Of a stretch of DNA of 64,000 nucleotides, positions 32,583 to 44,595 are shown piece after piece. Under the pieces are notes generated by a model, which did no database searches, was not told the DNA's origin, and saw only the letters and a program-made list of their open reading frames with translations. Within the stretch, counting starts at the first letter, position 1; each line of letters opens with the position of its first letter. A program made the translations under genes and the position numbers. Source of the DNA: Gymnothorax reevesii (Eukaryota > Chordata > Actinopteri > Anguilliformes > Muraenidae); assembly GCA_029721435.1 (NCBI GenBank), contig CM056573.1, forward strand, positions 71,862,001 to 71,926,000, read 5' to 3'.

Positions 32583-33319
32583 TGACTTAAATGGACCAGT
32601 GGAGGTTTCAAATTCTCCGGCAGCTACAGGTCTCAAAAAAGTTGGGACACTTGTAAAAAGGGGCTTTAAAAGCATTGAATTTCTAAGAGAATCAGCTGAA
32701 AGAACATTTAGCAAGTAATTAAGTTAACTGTCATCTGCTGCGCAACATGATTACTTATAAAAGGGTTGTCATTGAGAGGCTGAGTTTCTCAGAAGTAAAG
32801 ATGGCCAGAAGCTCTCCCACCTGTGAAGGCTTGCATAAAAAAAAATGTTGAATACTTTAAAAACACTGCTCCTCGACGTTAAATTGCAAAGACATTGAAG
32901 GTCTCATCATCTTCAGTACATGACATCATCAAAAGATTCAGAGTAACTGGAAAAATCTCTGCCTGTAAGGGACTAGGCCGAGACCTTTACTGGATGCCCT
33001 TTATCTTCGGACCCTCAGATGCCACTGCATCACTCACCGGCATGATTCTTGGGATTCTGCAATGATAGAGAAAGAAAAAACATCACTGATTATACCTAGA
33101 ACTGCCACAAGGTCATTCTGACCTCCATTAGTCCCAGTGCAAAAGAATGTAAATGGACTATATAGGGGCTGACTATGGAGCTAGGCAGATTGGCAGCTCA
33201 AAGCACTTGACAGTAGCCTAATACCTCACGTATGCCCATTTATGCAACACATTCATACACTGACGGCTACGCAAGGCAGTCAACTGCATCTTGGTTGACT
33301 GCATTTTGTTACTTTTTGA

Positions 33320-33724
33320 ATGGTTTGCAGGCGCATATATAAGCCAGTTGCTGTCATGACGTCAGAATCAATTTGTTCTCCCATTTTGCAGGTACAAATT
33401 GTGATTGTCACAGAGCTGTTCTTCTATTCATTTAGTTTATTTAGTAAGCTGGTTAGGATACCAGAAAAAGAAATTAATCAGAGGAAATGGATGAATGTAA
33501 GTCAGGCTTTGACAAAGCTTCAGGACATGAGTTCTTGTGAGTCAGATGGAGAAGAAATATCAGGGCTCAGTGATGCTTCTAGGTCTAGTGAATCCGACTC
33601 CGATTTTGAAACTGAATGCGATCGTGAGCCACACGGTAAAGGTATCACAGCTGCTGGGCAAACTAAGCCTTTGATGCCAGGAAGGTCACCAAAACTGGAT
33701 ATTTATTCACGTCATAATGCTTAG
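33320..33724 (+). CDS. Acidic ORF, U11 copy, open (134 codons)
   Basis: Same translation as U6 and U10. Starts in the gaatggtttgcagg context like U6. Confidence 0.3.
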   Translation: MVCRRIYKPVAVMTSESICSPILQVQIVIVTELFFYSFSLFSKLVRIPEKEINQRKWMNVSQALTKLQDMSSCESDGEEISGLSDASRSSESDSDFETECDREPHGKGITAAGQTKPLMPGRSPKLDIYSRHNA

Positions 33725-35047
33725 GTTTCACAGCATAATTTGAAGTCCAAATACTTTGAAACATTTAAAATTAGCCACAATAGCCAACAAATTGATGCTT
33801 TAAAGCTCTGACCTCTATACTATTTAATCAATGAAGAATCTTAGCAAAACACCATTTATTGTCCTCTGAATTCTGAAAGTACTTTGAAATGCTTTCACTG
33901 AGGCAACACCTCACAGCTTAAAAGTATTACAAAGAGTGGTGCATTTTTGTCAATAAAGAGGATGCAGCCATATTTCCACATCATCCATGCCATGATGAAG
34001 GGAGACGCAGTAGCGCAGTGGAGAGCATGGGCTTGACTTGGGATGGAAAGATTCTGTGTTCCAGTCCTTGCCTTAGCCTGTGCAAAGTGTTCTCAGGCAA
34101 AACTCTTCACTTCCACACTGCCTCACTCTACCCAGGTGTACAAATGGGTCCCAGCAAAATTGTCAGGGAAACTTGACTGAGAGCAGTGGGAGAACCCGAG
34201 TTGGACTAGTGTCCCATCGAGGGGGTTTAGCAATACTCCTATTTGCTTCATGTCACAGAAACCAGGGTTAAACACAGGCCTGGTGGGCCTCCAGGCATGA
34301 CCTCCACGCCTGGTTAGAAATAGTCTTTATTCCGTCTGAGCAGCTGCTCATTTTGAAAACAAGAAGGGCACTTGGTAGAGCTCATACCTCCGCCAAGCCC
34401 ACATGTAAGTATTATTGGTTCTGGATCCAGGAGAGTATCATCCAGACCAACAACAGCTGTGATTAATTCCTCTTTTAGGGCAGATTATATTCAGTGCTGA
34501 AATTTTCTGAAAATCTGTTCATTACATAAGGACATACCGAATTGTTCCGAATATAAGACGATTCTGGATATGAGACTACTCCCCTTTCTCAAGTCATATT
34601 TTGGAAAAAATAGGGTTTTGATGACAAAATCTTGTTTTAGTCACTAAAGAATAATAATCATCGCAAAAATTTCTTTGAAAATACTGATAAAACAAACTGA
34701 AAGAAAAACCAATATAAAAGATTGCAGGCTGTTGTTTTGCGCCATCTATTGTTGTGAACATGTATTGAGTATAGACTATAAAACGCACACACAGGATGAC
34801 TGTTATTGTTAGAAGCCTAGTCCACGGAAAATACGACGACCCCATTTCTCCGCTGTGACGTGTCTTTAATGGAACGGCGGAGGCGTCAAAGATAAAACAG
34901 GGTCACTTGAGCAAAAGGAGAGGAAATAGTAAACATGCCCGATGGACGAGAGATGCTAATTTACTGAGATTCCGCAGAGAAGTCACTGTTATGTCAAAGA
35001 CGCAGAGTGCATCGTATGCCTGTTCCGTGGATATGTAAAAAGCACCG

Positions 35048-38000
35048 TTGCCATAAACATATCTCCCCAGCGGGCCACAGTACGAAGTAGACTCCCAGTC
35101 CGTCGTGGAAACATATACTGGTGTACGTGCGATTAGGTAGTGATTGTTTTTAAATTTCATTTGATTTCATTTGACACACTCTTTTTACTTGAACAAAAGA
35201 TTGACCGCGATTCCGTACCATGCTTTCTGTTAACGTTCTGACAAAATGTGGCAGCCCTCCATGCTTAGGGTCGGGCGTGTAAAGTCACCGAACAGGCCTT
35301 GTGGTGACGTGTCTTAAATGGAACACTCGAGGCGTCATAAATCAGACCGGGTCACTTGAGCAGAAGAAAACAAAGGAGTTAACAAGCCCGATGGATGAGA
35401 GGTTCGAATTCTCTTGGATTCTGCTGAGAAGTCGCTTTGACGTCAAAGAGCCAGAGTGCATCGAATGTTCATTTTGTTGCTATAACAACAGCACCGTTGC
35501 TATCAACAACTCTGCCCAGGGAGCCGACGGAAGAATGCTGATTCTCAGTCCGTGTCCAATGCTCATGGAAAGATGTCCAGGAGTACGTGCGATTTGGCAG
35601 TGATTTTATTTTTATGAAATTAGATTTTAATTGACTCACTCTTTGTTTAAACAAAAAAAAAAATGCGCGATTCAGTAGCATGCTTTCTGTTTACGTATTG
35701 ACAAAATGTGCCTGCCCTCCACTTAGCCGTCGGGCTTGTCTTGTGACCAAACAGGCTCTGCTGTGACGTGACTTAAATGGATCAGCGGAGGTTTCAAATT
35801 CTCCGGCAGCTACAGGTCTCAAAAAAGTTGGGACACTTGTAAAAAGGGGCTTTAAAAGCATTGAATTTCTAAGAGAATCAGCTGAAAGAACATTTAGCAA
35901 GTAATTAAGTTAACTGTCATCTGCTGCGCAACATGATTACTTATAAAAGGGTTGTCACTGAGAGGCTGAGTTTCTCAGAAGTAAAGATGGCCAGAAGCTC
36001 TCCCACCTGTGAAGGCTTGCATAAAAAAAAATGTTGAATACTTTAAAAACACTGCTCCTCGACGTTAAATTGCAAAGGCATTGAAGGTCTCATCATCTTC
36101 AGTACATGACATCATCAAAAGATTCAGAGTAACTGGAAAAATCTCTGCCTGTAAGGGACTAGGCCGAGACCTTTACTGGATGCCCTTTATCTTTGGACCC
36201 TCAGATGCCACTGCATCACTTACCGGCATGATTCTTGGGATTCTGCAATAATAGAGAAAGAAAAAACATCACTGATTATACCTAGAACTGCCACAAGGTC
36301 ATTCTGACCTCCATTAGTCCCAGTGCAAAAGAATGTAAATGGACTATATAGGGGCTGACTATGGAGCTAGTCAGATTGGCAGCTCAAAGCACTTGACAGT
36401 AGCCTAATACCTCACGTATGCCCATTTATGCAACACATTCATACACTGACGGCTACGCAAGGTAGTCAACTGCATCTTGGTTGACTGCATTTTGTTACTT
36501 TTTGAATGGTGTGCAGGCGCATATATAAGCCAGTTGCTGTCATGACGTCAGAATCAATTTGTTCTCCCATTTTGCAGGTAGAAATTGTGATTGTCACAGA
36601 GCTGTTCTTCTATTCATTTAGTTTATTTTGTAAGCTGGTTAGGATACCAGAAAAATAAATTAATCAGAGGAAATGGATGAATGTAAGTCAGGCTTTGGCA
36701 AAGCTTCAGGACATGAGTTCTTGTGAGTCAGATGGAGAAGAAATATCAGGCCTCAGTGATGCTTCTAGGTCTAGTAAATCCGACTCCGATTTTGAAACTG
36801 AATGCGATTGTGAGCCACACGGTAAAGGTATCACAGCTGCTGGGCAAACTAAGCCTTTGATGCCAGGAAGGTCACCAAAACTGGATATTTATTCACGTCA
36901 TAATGCTTAGGTTTCACAGCATAATTTCAAGTCCAAATACTTTGAAACATTTAAAATTAGCCACAATAGCCAACAAATTGATGCTTTAAATCTCTGACCT
37001 CTATACTATTTAATCAATGAAGAATCTTAGCAAAACACCATTTATTGTCCTCTGAATTCTGAAAGTACTTTGAAATGCTTTCACTGAGGCAACACCTCAC
37101 AGCTTAAAAGTATTACAAAGAGTGGTGCATTTTTGTCAATAAAGAGGATGCAGTCATATTTCCACGTCATCCATGCCATGATGAAGCGAGACGCAGTAGC
37201 GCAGTGGAGAGCATGGGCTTGACTTGGGATGGAAAGATTCTGTGTTCAAGTCCTTGCCTTAGCCTGTGCAAAGTGTTCTCAGGCAAAACTCTTCACTTCC
37301 ACACTGCCTCACTCTACCCAGGTGTACAAATGGGTCCCAGCAAAATTGTCAGGGAAACTTGACTGAGAGCAGTGGGAGAAGCCGAGTTGGACTAGTGTCC
37401 CATCGAGGGGGTTTAGCAATACTCCTATTTGCTTCATGTCACAGAAACCAGGGTTAAACACAGGCCTGGTGGGCCTCCAGGCATGACCTCCACGCCTGGT
37501 TAGAAATAGTCTTTATTCCGTCTGAGCAGCTGCTCATTTTGAAAACAAGAAGGGCACTTGGTAGAGCTCATACCTCCGCCAAGCCCACATGTAAGTATTA
37601 TTGGTTCTGGATCCAAGAGAGTATCATCCAGACCAACAACAGCTGTGATTAGTTCCTCTTTTAGGGCAGATTCTATTCAGTGCTGAAATTTTCTGAAAAT
37701 CTGTTCATTACATAAGGACATACTGAATTGTTCTGAATATAAGACGATTCCGGATATGAGACTACTCCCCTTTCTCAAGTCATATTTTGGAAAAAATAGG
37801 GTTTTGATGACAAAATCTTGTTTTAGTCACTAAAGAATAATAATCATCGCAAAAATTTCTTTGAAAGTACTGATAAAACAAACTGAAAGAAAAACCAATA
37901 TAAAAGATTGCAGGCTGTTGTTTTGCGCCATCTGTTGTTGTGAACATGTATTGAGTATAGACTATAAAACGCACACACAGGATGACTGTTATTGTTCGAA

Positions 38001-38232
38001 GGCTAGTCCACGGAAAATACGACGACCTAATTTCTCCGCTGTGACGTGTCTTTAATGGAACGGCGGAGGCGTCAAAGATAAAACAGGGTCACTTGAGCAA
38101 AAGGAGAGGAAATCGTAAACATGCCCGATGGACGAGAGATGCTAATTTACTGAGATTCCGCTGAGAAGTCACTATTATGTGAAGACGCAGAGTGCATCGT
38201 ATGCCTGTTCCGTGGATATATAAAAAGCACCG
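35048..38232 (+). repeat. Unit U12 (class 1)
   Basis: 3,185 bp. Tc1-like fragment from 35813, ORF region 36506-36910 with a premature stop, SINE A box at 37197. Private changes include ggagttaac near 35376, which opens an upstream frame, and gctatcaacaac near 35500. Its tail is the aaatcgtaaac type and it precedes a class 3 unit. Confidence 0.97.
36506..36910 (+). pseudogene. Acidic ORF, U12 copy, premature TAA
   Basis: The U8-type TAA is present, but the terminal TAG is retained. Private changes SSKSDSD and ECDCEPH reduce acidity in the part from ATG 36677. Confidence 0.4.
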
Positions 38233-41200
38233 TTGCCATAAACAGATCTCCCCAGCGGGCCACGGTACGAAGTAGATTCCCAGTCCGTCGTGGAAACATA
38301 TACAGGTGTACGTGCGATTAGGTAGTGATTGTTTTTAAATTTCATTTGATTTCATTTGACGCACTCTTTTTACTTGAACAAAAGATTGACCGCGATTCCG
38401 TACCATGCTTTCTGTTAACGTTCTGACAAAATGTGGCAGCCCTCCATGCTTTGGGTCGGGCGTGTAAAGTCACCGAACAGGCCTTGTGGTGACGTGTCTT
38501 CAATGGAACACCGGAGGCGTCATAAATCAGACCGGGTCACTTGAGCAGAAGAAAACAAAGGAGTAAACAAGCCCGATGGATGAGAGGTTCGAATTCTCTA
38601 GGATTCTGCTGAGAAGTCGCCGTGACGTCAAAGAGCCAGAGTGCATCGAATGTTCATTTTGTTGCAATATCAACAGCACCGTTGCTATAAACAACTCTGC
38701 CCAGGGGGCCGACGGAAGAATGCTGATTCTCAGTCCGTGTCCAATGCTCATGGAAACATGTCCAGGTGTACGTGCGATTTGGCAGTGATATTATTTTTAT
38801 GAAATTAGATTTTAATTGACTCACTCTTTTTTTAAACAAAAAAAAATGGCCGCGATTCAGTAGCATGCTTTCTGTTTACGTATTGACAAATTGTGCTTGC
38901 CCTCCTCTTAGCCGTCGGGCTTGTCTTGTGACCAGACAGACTGTCCGCTGTGACGTGTCTTAAATGGATCAGCGGAGGTTTCAAATTCTCCGGCAGCTAC
39001 AGGTCTCAAAAAAGTTGGGACACTTGTAAAAAGGGGCTTTAACAGCATTGAATTTCTAAGAGAATCAGCTGAAAGAACATTTAGCAAGTAATTAAGTTAA
39101 CTGTCATCTGCTGCGCAACATGATTACCGGGTACTTATAAAAGGGTTGTCATTGAGAGGCTGAGTTTCTCAGAAGTAAAGATGGCCAGAAGCTCTCCCAC
39201 CTGTGAAGGCTTGCATGAAAAAAAATTTTGAATACTTTAAAAACACTGCTCCTCGACGTTAAATTGCAAAGGCATTGAAGGTCTCATCATCTTCAGTACA
39301 TGACATCATCAAAAGATTCAGAGTAACTGGAAAAATCTCTGCGTGTAAGGGACTAGGCCGAAACCTTTACTGGATGCCCTTTATCTTCGGACCCTCAGAT
39401 GCCACTGCATCACTCACCGGCATGATTCTTGGGATTCTGCAATAACAGAGACAGAAAAAACATCACTGATTATACCTAGAACTGCCACAAGGTCATTTTG
39501 ACCTCCATTAGTCCCAGTGCAAAAGAATGTAAATGGACTATATAGCGGCTGACTATGGAGCTAGTCAGATTGGCAGCTCAAAGCACTTGACAGTAGCCTA
39601 AATCCCTCACGTATGCCCATTTATGCAACACATTCATACACTGACGGCTACGCAAGGCAGTCAACTGCATCTTGGTTGACTGCATTTTGTTACTTTTTGA
39701 ATGGTTTGCAGGCGCATATATAAGCCAGTTGCTGTCATGACGTCAGAATCAATTTGTTCTCCCATTTTGCAGGTAGAAATTGTGATTGTCACAGAGCTGT
39801 TCTTCTATTCATTTAGTTTATTTCGTAAGCTGGTTAGGATACAAGAAAAAGAAATGGATCAGAGGAAATGGATGAATGTAAGTCAGGCTTTGGCAATGCT
39901 TCAGGACATGAGTTCTTGTGAGTCAGATGGAGAAGAAATATCAGGGCTCAGTGATGCGTCTAGGTCTAGTGAATCCGACTCCGATTTTTGAAACTGAATG
40001 CGATCGTGAGCCACACGGTAAAGGTATCACAGCTGCTGGGCAAACTAAGCCTTTGATGCCAGGAAGGTCACCAAAACTGCATATTTCTTCACGTCATAAT
40101 GCTTAGGTTTCACAGCATAATATCAAGTCCAAATACTTTGAAACATTTAAAATTAGCCACAATATCAAAAAAAATTTGAAGTTTTAAAGCTCTGACCTCT
40201 GTACTATTTAATCAATGAAGAATCTTAGCAAAACACCATTTATTGTCCTCTGAATTCTGAAAGTACTTTGAAATGCTTTCACTGAGGCAAGACCTCACAG
40301 CTTTAAAGTATTACAAAGAGTGGTGCATTTTTGTCAATAAAGAGGATTCAGTCATATTTCCACGTCATCCATGCCATGATGAGGGGAGACGCAGTAGCGC
40401 AGTGGAGAGCATGGGCTTGACTTGGGATGGAAAAATTCTGTGTTCAAGTCCTTGCCTTAGCCTGTGCAAAGTGTTCTCAGGTAAAACTCTTCAGTTCCAC
40501 ACTGCCTCACTCTACCCAGGTGTACAAATGGGTTCCAGCAAAATTGTCAGGGAAACTTGACTGAGAGCAGTGGGAGAACCCGAGTTGGACTAGTGTCCCA
40601 TCGAGGGGGTTTAGCAATACTCCTATTTGCTTCATGTCACAGAAACCAGGGTTAAACACAGGCCTGGTGGGCCTCCAGGCATGACCTCCACGCCTGGTTA
40701 GAAATAGTCTTTATTCCGTCTGAGCAGCTGCTCATTTTGAAAACAAGAAGGGCACTTGGTAGAGCTCATACCTCCGCCATGCCCACATGTAAGTATTATT
40801 GGTTCTGGATCCAGGAGAGTATCATCCAGACCAACAACAGCTGTGATTAGTTCCTCTTTTAGGGCAGATTCTATTCAGTGCTGAAATTTTATGAAAATCT
40901 GTTCATTACATAAGGACATTCCGAATATAAGACGATTCTGGATATGAGACTACTCCCCTTTCTCAAGTCATATTTTGGAAAAAATAGGGTTTTGATGACA
41001 AAATCTTGTTTTAGTCACTAAAGAATAATAATCATCGCAAAAATTTCTTTGAAAATACTGATAAAACAAACTGGAAGAAAAACCAATATTAAAGATTGCA
41101 GGCTGTTGTTTTGCGCCATCTATTGTTGTGAACATGTATTGAGTATAGACATAAAACGCACACACAGGAGGACTGTTATTGTTGGAAGCCTAGTCCACGG

Positions 41201-41420
41201 AAAATACGACGACCCCATTTCTCCGCTGTGACGTGTCTTTAATGGAACGGCGGAGGCGTCAAAGATAAAACAGGGTCACTTGAGCAAAAGGAGAGGAAAT
41301 AGTAAACATGCCCGATGGACGAGAGATGCTAATTTACTGAGATTCCGCTGAGAAGTCACTGTTATGTCAAAGACGCAGAGTGCATCGTATGCCTGTTCCG
41401 TGGATATATAAAAAGCACCG
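38233..41420 (+). repeat. Unit U13 (class 3)
   Basis: 3,188 bp. Tc1-like fragment from 39000, frameshifted ORF 39701-40106, SINE A box at 40395. It matches U9 at all class 3 marks; gcaatatcaacagc near 38664 is a sub-variant shared with U15, U16 and U20 but not U9. Confidence 0.97.
39701..40106 (+). pseudogene. Acidic ORF, U13 copy, +1 frameshift
   Basis: Same class 3 lesion and replacements as U9; the truncated frame is 96 codons. Confidence 0.45.
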
Positions 41421-44400
41421 TTGCCATAAACATATCTCCCCAGCGGGCCACGGAACGAAGTAGATTCCCAGTCCGTTGTGGAAACATATACTGGTGTACG
41501 TGCGATTAGGTAGTGATTGTTTTAAAATTTCATTTGATTTCATTTGACACACTCTTTTTACTTGAACAAAAGATTGACCGCGATTCCGTACCATGCTTTC
41601 TGTTAACGTTCTGACAAAATGTGCCAGCCCTCCATGCTTAGGGTTGGGCGTGTAAAGTCACCGAACAGGCCTTGTGGTGACGTGTCTCAAATGGAACACT
41701 CGAGGCGTCATAAATCAGACCGGGTCACTTGAGCAGAAGAAAACAAAGGAGTAAACAAGCCCGATGGATGAGAGGTTCGAATTCGCTTGGATTCTGCTGA
41801 GAAGTCGCTTTGACGTCAAAGAGCCAGAGTGCATCGAATGTTCATTTTGTTGCTAAAACAACAGCACCGTTGCTATAAACAACTCTGCCCAGGGGGCCGA
41901 CGGAAGAATGCTGATTCTCAGTCCGTGTCCAATGCTCATGGAAACATGTCCAGGTGTACGTGCGATTTGGCAGTGATTTTATTTTTATGAAATTAGATTT
42001 TAATTGACTCACTCTTTGTTTAAGCAAAAAAATGACCGCAATTCAGTTGCATGCTTTTTGTTTACGTATTGACAAAATGTGCCTGCCCTCCACTTAGCCG
42101 TCGGGCTTGTCTTGTGACCAAACAGGCTGTCTGCTGTGACGTGACTTAAATGGATCAGCGGAGGTTTCAAATTCTACGGCAGCTACAGGTCTCAAAAAAG
42201 TTGGGACACTTGTAAAAAGGGGCTTTAAAAGCATTGAATTTCTAAGAGAATCAGCTGAAAGAACATTTAGCAAGTAATTAAGTTAACTGTCATCTGCTGC
42301 GCAACATGATTACTTATAAAAGGGTTGTCATTGAGAGGCTGAGTTTCTCAGAAGTAAAGATGGCCAGAAGCTCTCCCACCTGTGAAGGCTTGCATGAAAA
42401 ATAATGTTGAATACTTTAAAAACACTGCTCCTCGACGTTAAATTGCAAAAGCATTGAAGGCCTCATCATCTTCAGTACATGACATCATCAAAAGATTCAG
42501 ACTAACTGGAAAAATCAGGGACTAGGCCGAAACCTTTACTGGATGCCCTTTATCTTCGGACCCTCAGATGCCACTGCATCACTCACCGGCATGATTCTTG
42601 GGATTCTGCAATGATAGAGAAAGAAAAAACATCACTGATTATACCTAGAACTGCCACAAGGTCATTCTGACCTCCATTAGTCCCAGTGCAAAAGAATGTA
42701 AATGGACTATATAGGGGCTGACTATGGAGCTAGGCAGATTGGCAGCTCAAAGCACTTGACAGTAGCCTAATACCTCACGTATGCCCATTTATGCAGCACA
42801 TTCATACACTGACGGCTACGCAAGGCAGTCAACTGCATCTTGGTTGACTGCATTTTGTTACTTTTTGAATGGTGTGCAGGCGCATATATAAGCCAGTTGC
42901 TGTCATGACGTCAGAATCAATTTGTTCTCCCATTTTGCAGGTAGAAATTGTGATTGTCACAGAGCTGTTCCTCTATTCATTTAGTTTATTTAGTAAGCTG
43001 GTTAGGATACCAGAAAAATAAATTAATCAGAGGAAATGGATGAATGTAAGTCAGGCTTTGGCAAAGCTTCAGGACATGAGTTCTTGTGAGTCAGATGGAG
43101 AAGAAATATCAGGGCTCAGTGATGCTTCTAGGTCTAGTGAATCCGACTCCGATTTTGAAACTGAATGCGATCGTGAGCCACATGGTAAAGGTATCACAGC
43201 TGCTGGGCAAACTAAGCCTTTGATGCCAGGAAGGTCACCAAAACTGGATATTTATTCACGTCATAATGCTTCGGTTTCACAGCATAATTTCAAGTCCAAA
43301 TACTTTGAAACATTTAAAATTAGCCACAATAGCCAACAAATTGATGCTTTAAATCTCTGACCTCTATACTATTTAATCAATGAAGAATCTTAGCAAAACA
43401 CCATTTATTGTCCTCTGAATTCTGAAAGTACTTTGAAATGCTTTCACTGAGGCAACACCTCACAGCTTAAAAGTATTACAAAGAGTGGTGCATTTTTGTC
43501 AATAAAGAGGATGCAGCCAAATTTCCACGTCATCCATGCCATGATGAAGGGAGACGCAGTAGCGCAGTGGAGAGCATGGGCTTGACTTGGGATGGAAAGA
43601 TTCTGTGTTCAAGTCCTTGCCTTAGCCTGTGCAAAGTGTTCTCAGGCAAAACTCTTCACTTCCACACTGCCTCACTCTACCCAGGTGTACAAATGGGTCC
43701 CAGCAAAATTGTCAGGGAAACTTGACTGAGAGCAGTGGGAGAACCCGAGTTGGACTAGTGTCCCATCGAGGGGGTTTAGCAATACTCCTATTTGCTTCAT
43801 GTCACAGAAACCAGGGTTAAACACAGGCCTGGTGGGCCTCCAGGCATGACCTCCACGCCTGGTTAGAAATAGTCTTTATTCCGTCTGAGCAGCTGCTCAT
43901 TTTGAAAACAAGAAGGGCACTTGGTAGAGCTCATACCTCCGCCAAGCCCACATGTAAGTATTATTGGTTCTGGATCCAGGAGAGTATCATCCAGACCAAC
44001 AACAGCTGTGATTAGTTCCTCTTTTAGGGCAGATTCTATTCAGTGCTGAAATTTTCTGAAAATCTGTTCATTACATAAGGACATACCGAATTGTTCCGAA
44101 TATAAGACGATTCTGGATATGAGACTACTCCCCTTTCTCAAGTCATATTTTGGAAAAAATAGGGTTTTGATGACAAAATCTTGTTTTAGTCACTAAAGAA
44201 TAATAATCATCGCAAAAATTTCTTTGAAAATACTGATAAAACAAACTGAAAGAAAAACCAATATAAAAGATTGCAGGCTGTTGTTTTGCGCCATCTATTG
44301 TTGTGAACATGTATTGAGTATAGACTATAAAACGCACACACAGGATGACTGTTATTGTTAGAAGCCTAGTCCACGGAAAATACGACGACCCCATTTCTCC

Positions 44401-44595
44401 GCTGTGACGTGTCTTTAATGGAACGGCGGAGGCGTCAAAGATAAAACAGGGTCACTTGAGCAAAAGGAGAGGAAATCGTAAGCATGCCCGATGGACGAGA
44501 GATGCTAATTTACTGAGATTCCGCTGAGAAGTCACTATTATGTCAAGACGCAGAGTGCATCGTATGCCTGTTCCGTGGATATATAAAAAGCACCG
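41421..44595 (+). repeat. Unit U14 (class 4 / U8-type chimera)
   Basis: 3,175 bp. The 5' part is class 4, including the 10-bp Tc1 deletion near 42518, gcaatgatag and agctaggcag near 42730. From atgcagcac at 42791 it matches U8, including the in-frame TAA and read-through TCG. Tc1-like fragment from 42186, ORF region 42869-43360, SINE A box at 43560. Confidence 0.97.
42869..43360 (+). pseudogene. Acidic ORF, U14 copy, internal TAA and read-through
   Basis: Has the U8 lesions (TAA in the KEI segment, TAG to TCG at the end) although the 5' part of this unit is class 4; the unit is chimeric just upstream. Confidence 0.4.

Larger units (their letters stand above)
31840..35047 (+). repeat. Unit U11 (class 2), 18-bp tandem duplication
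   Basis: 3,208 bp, the longest unit. Tc1-like fragment from 32627, open ORF 33320-33724, SINE A box at 34011. The extra length is mainly an 18-bp direct duplication (ccaggctctgctgt at 32547 and 32565) and a long poly-A near 32445. Confidence 0.97.
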
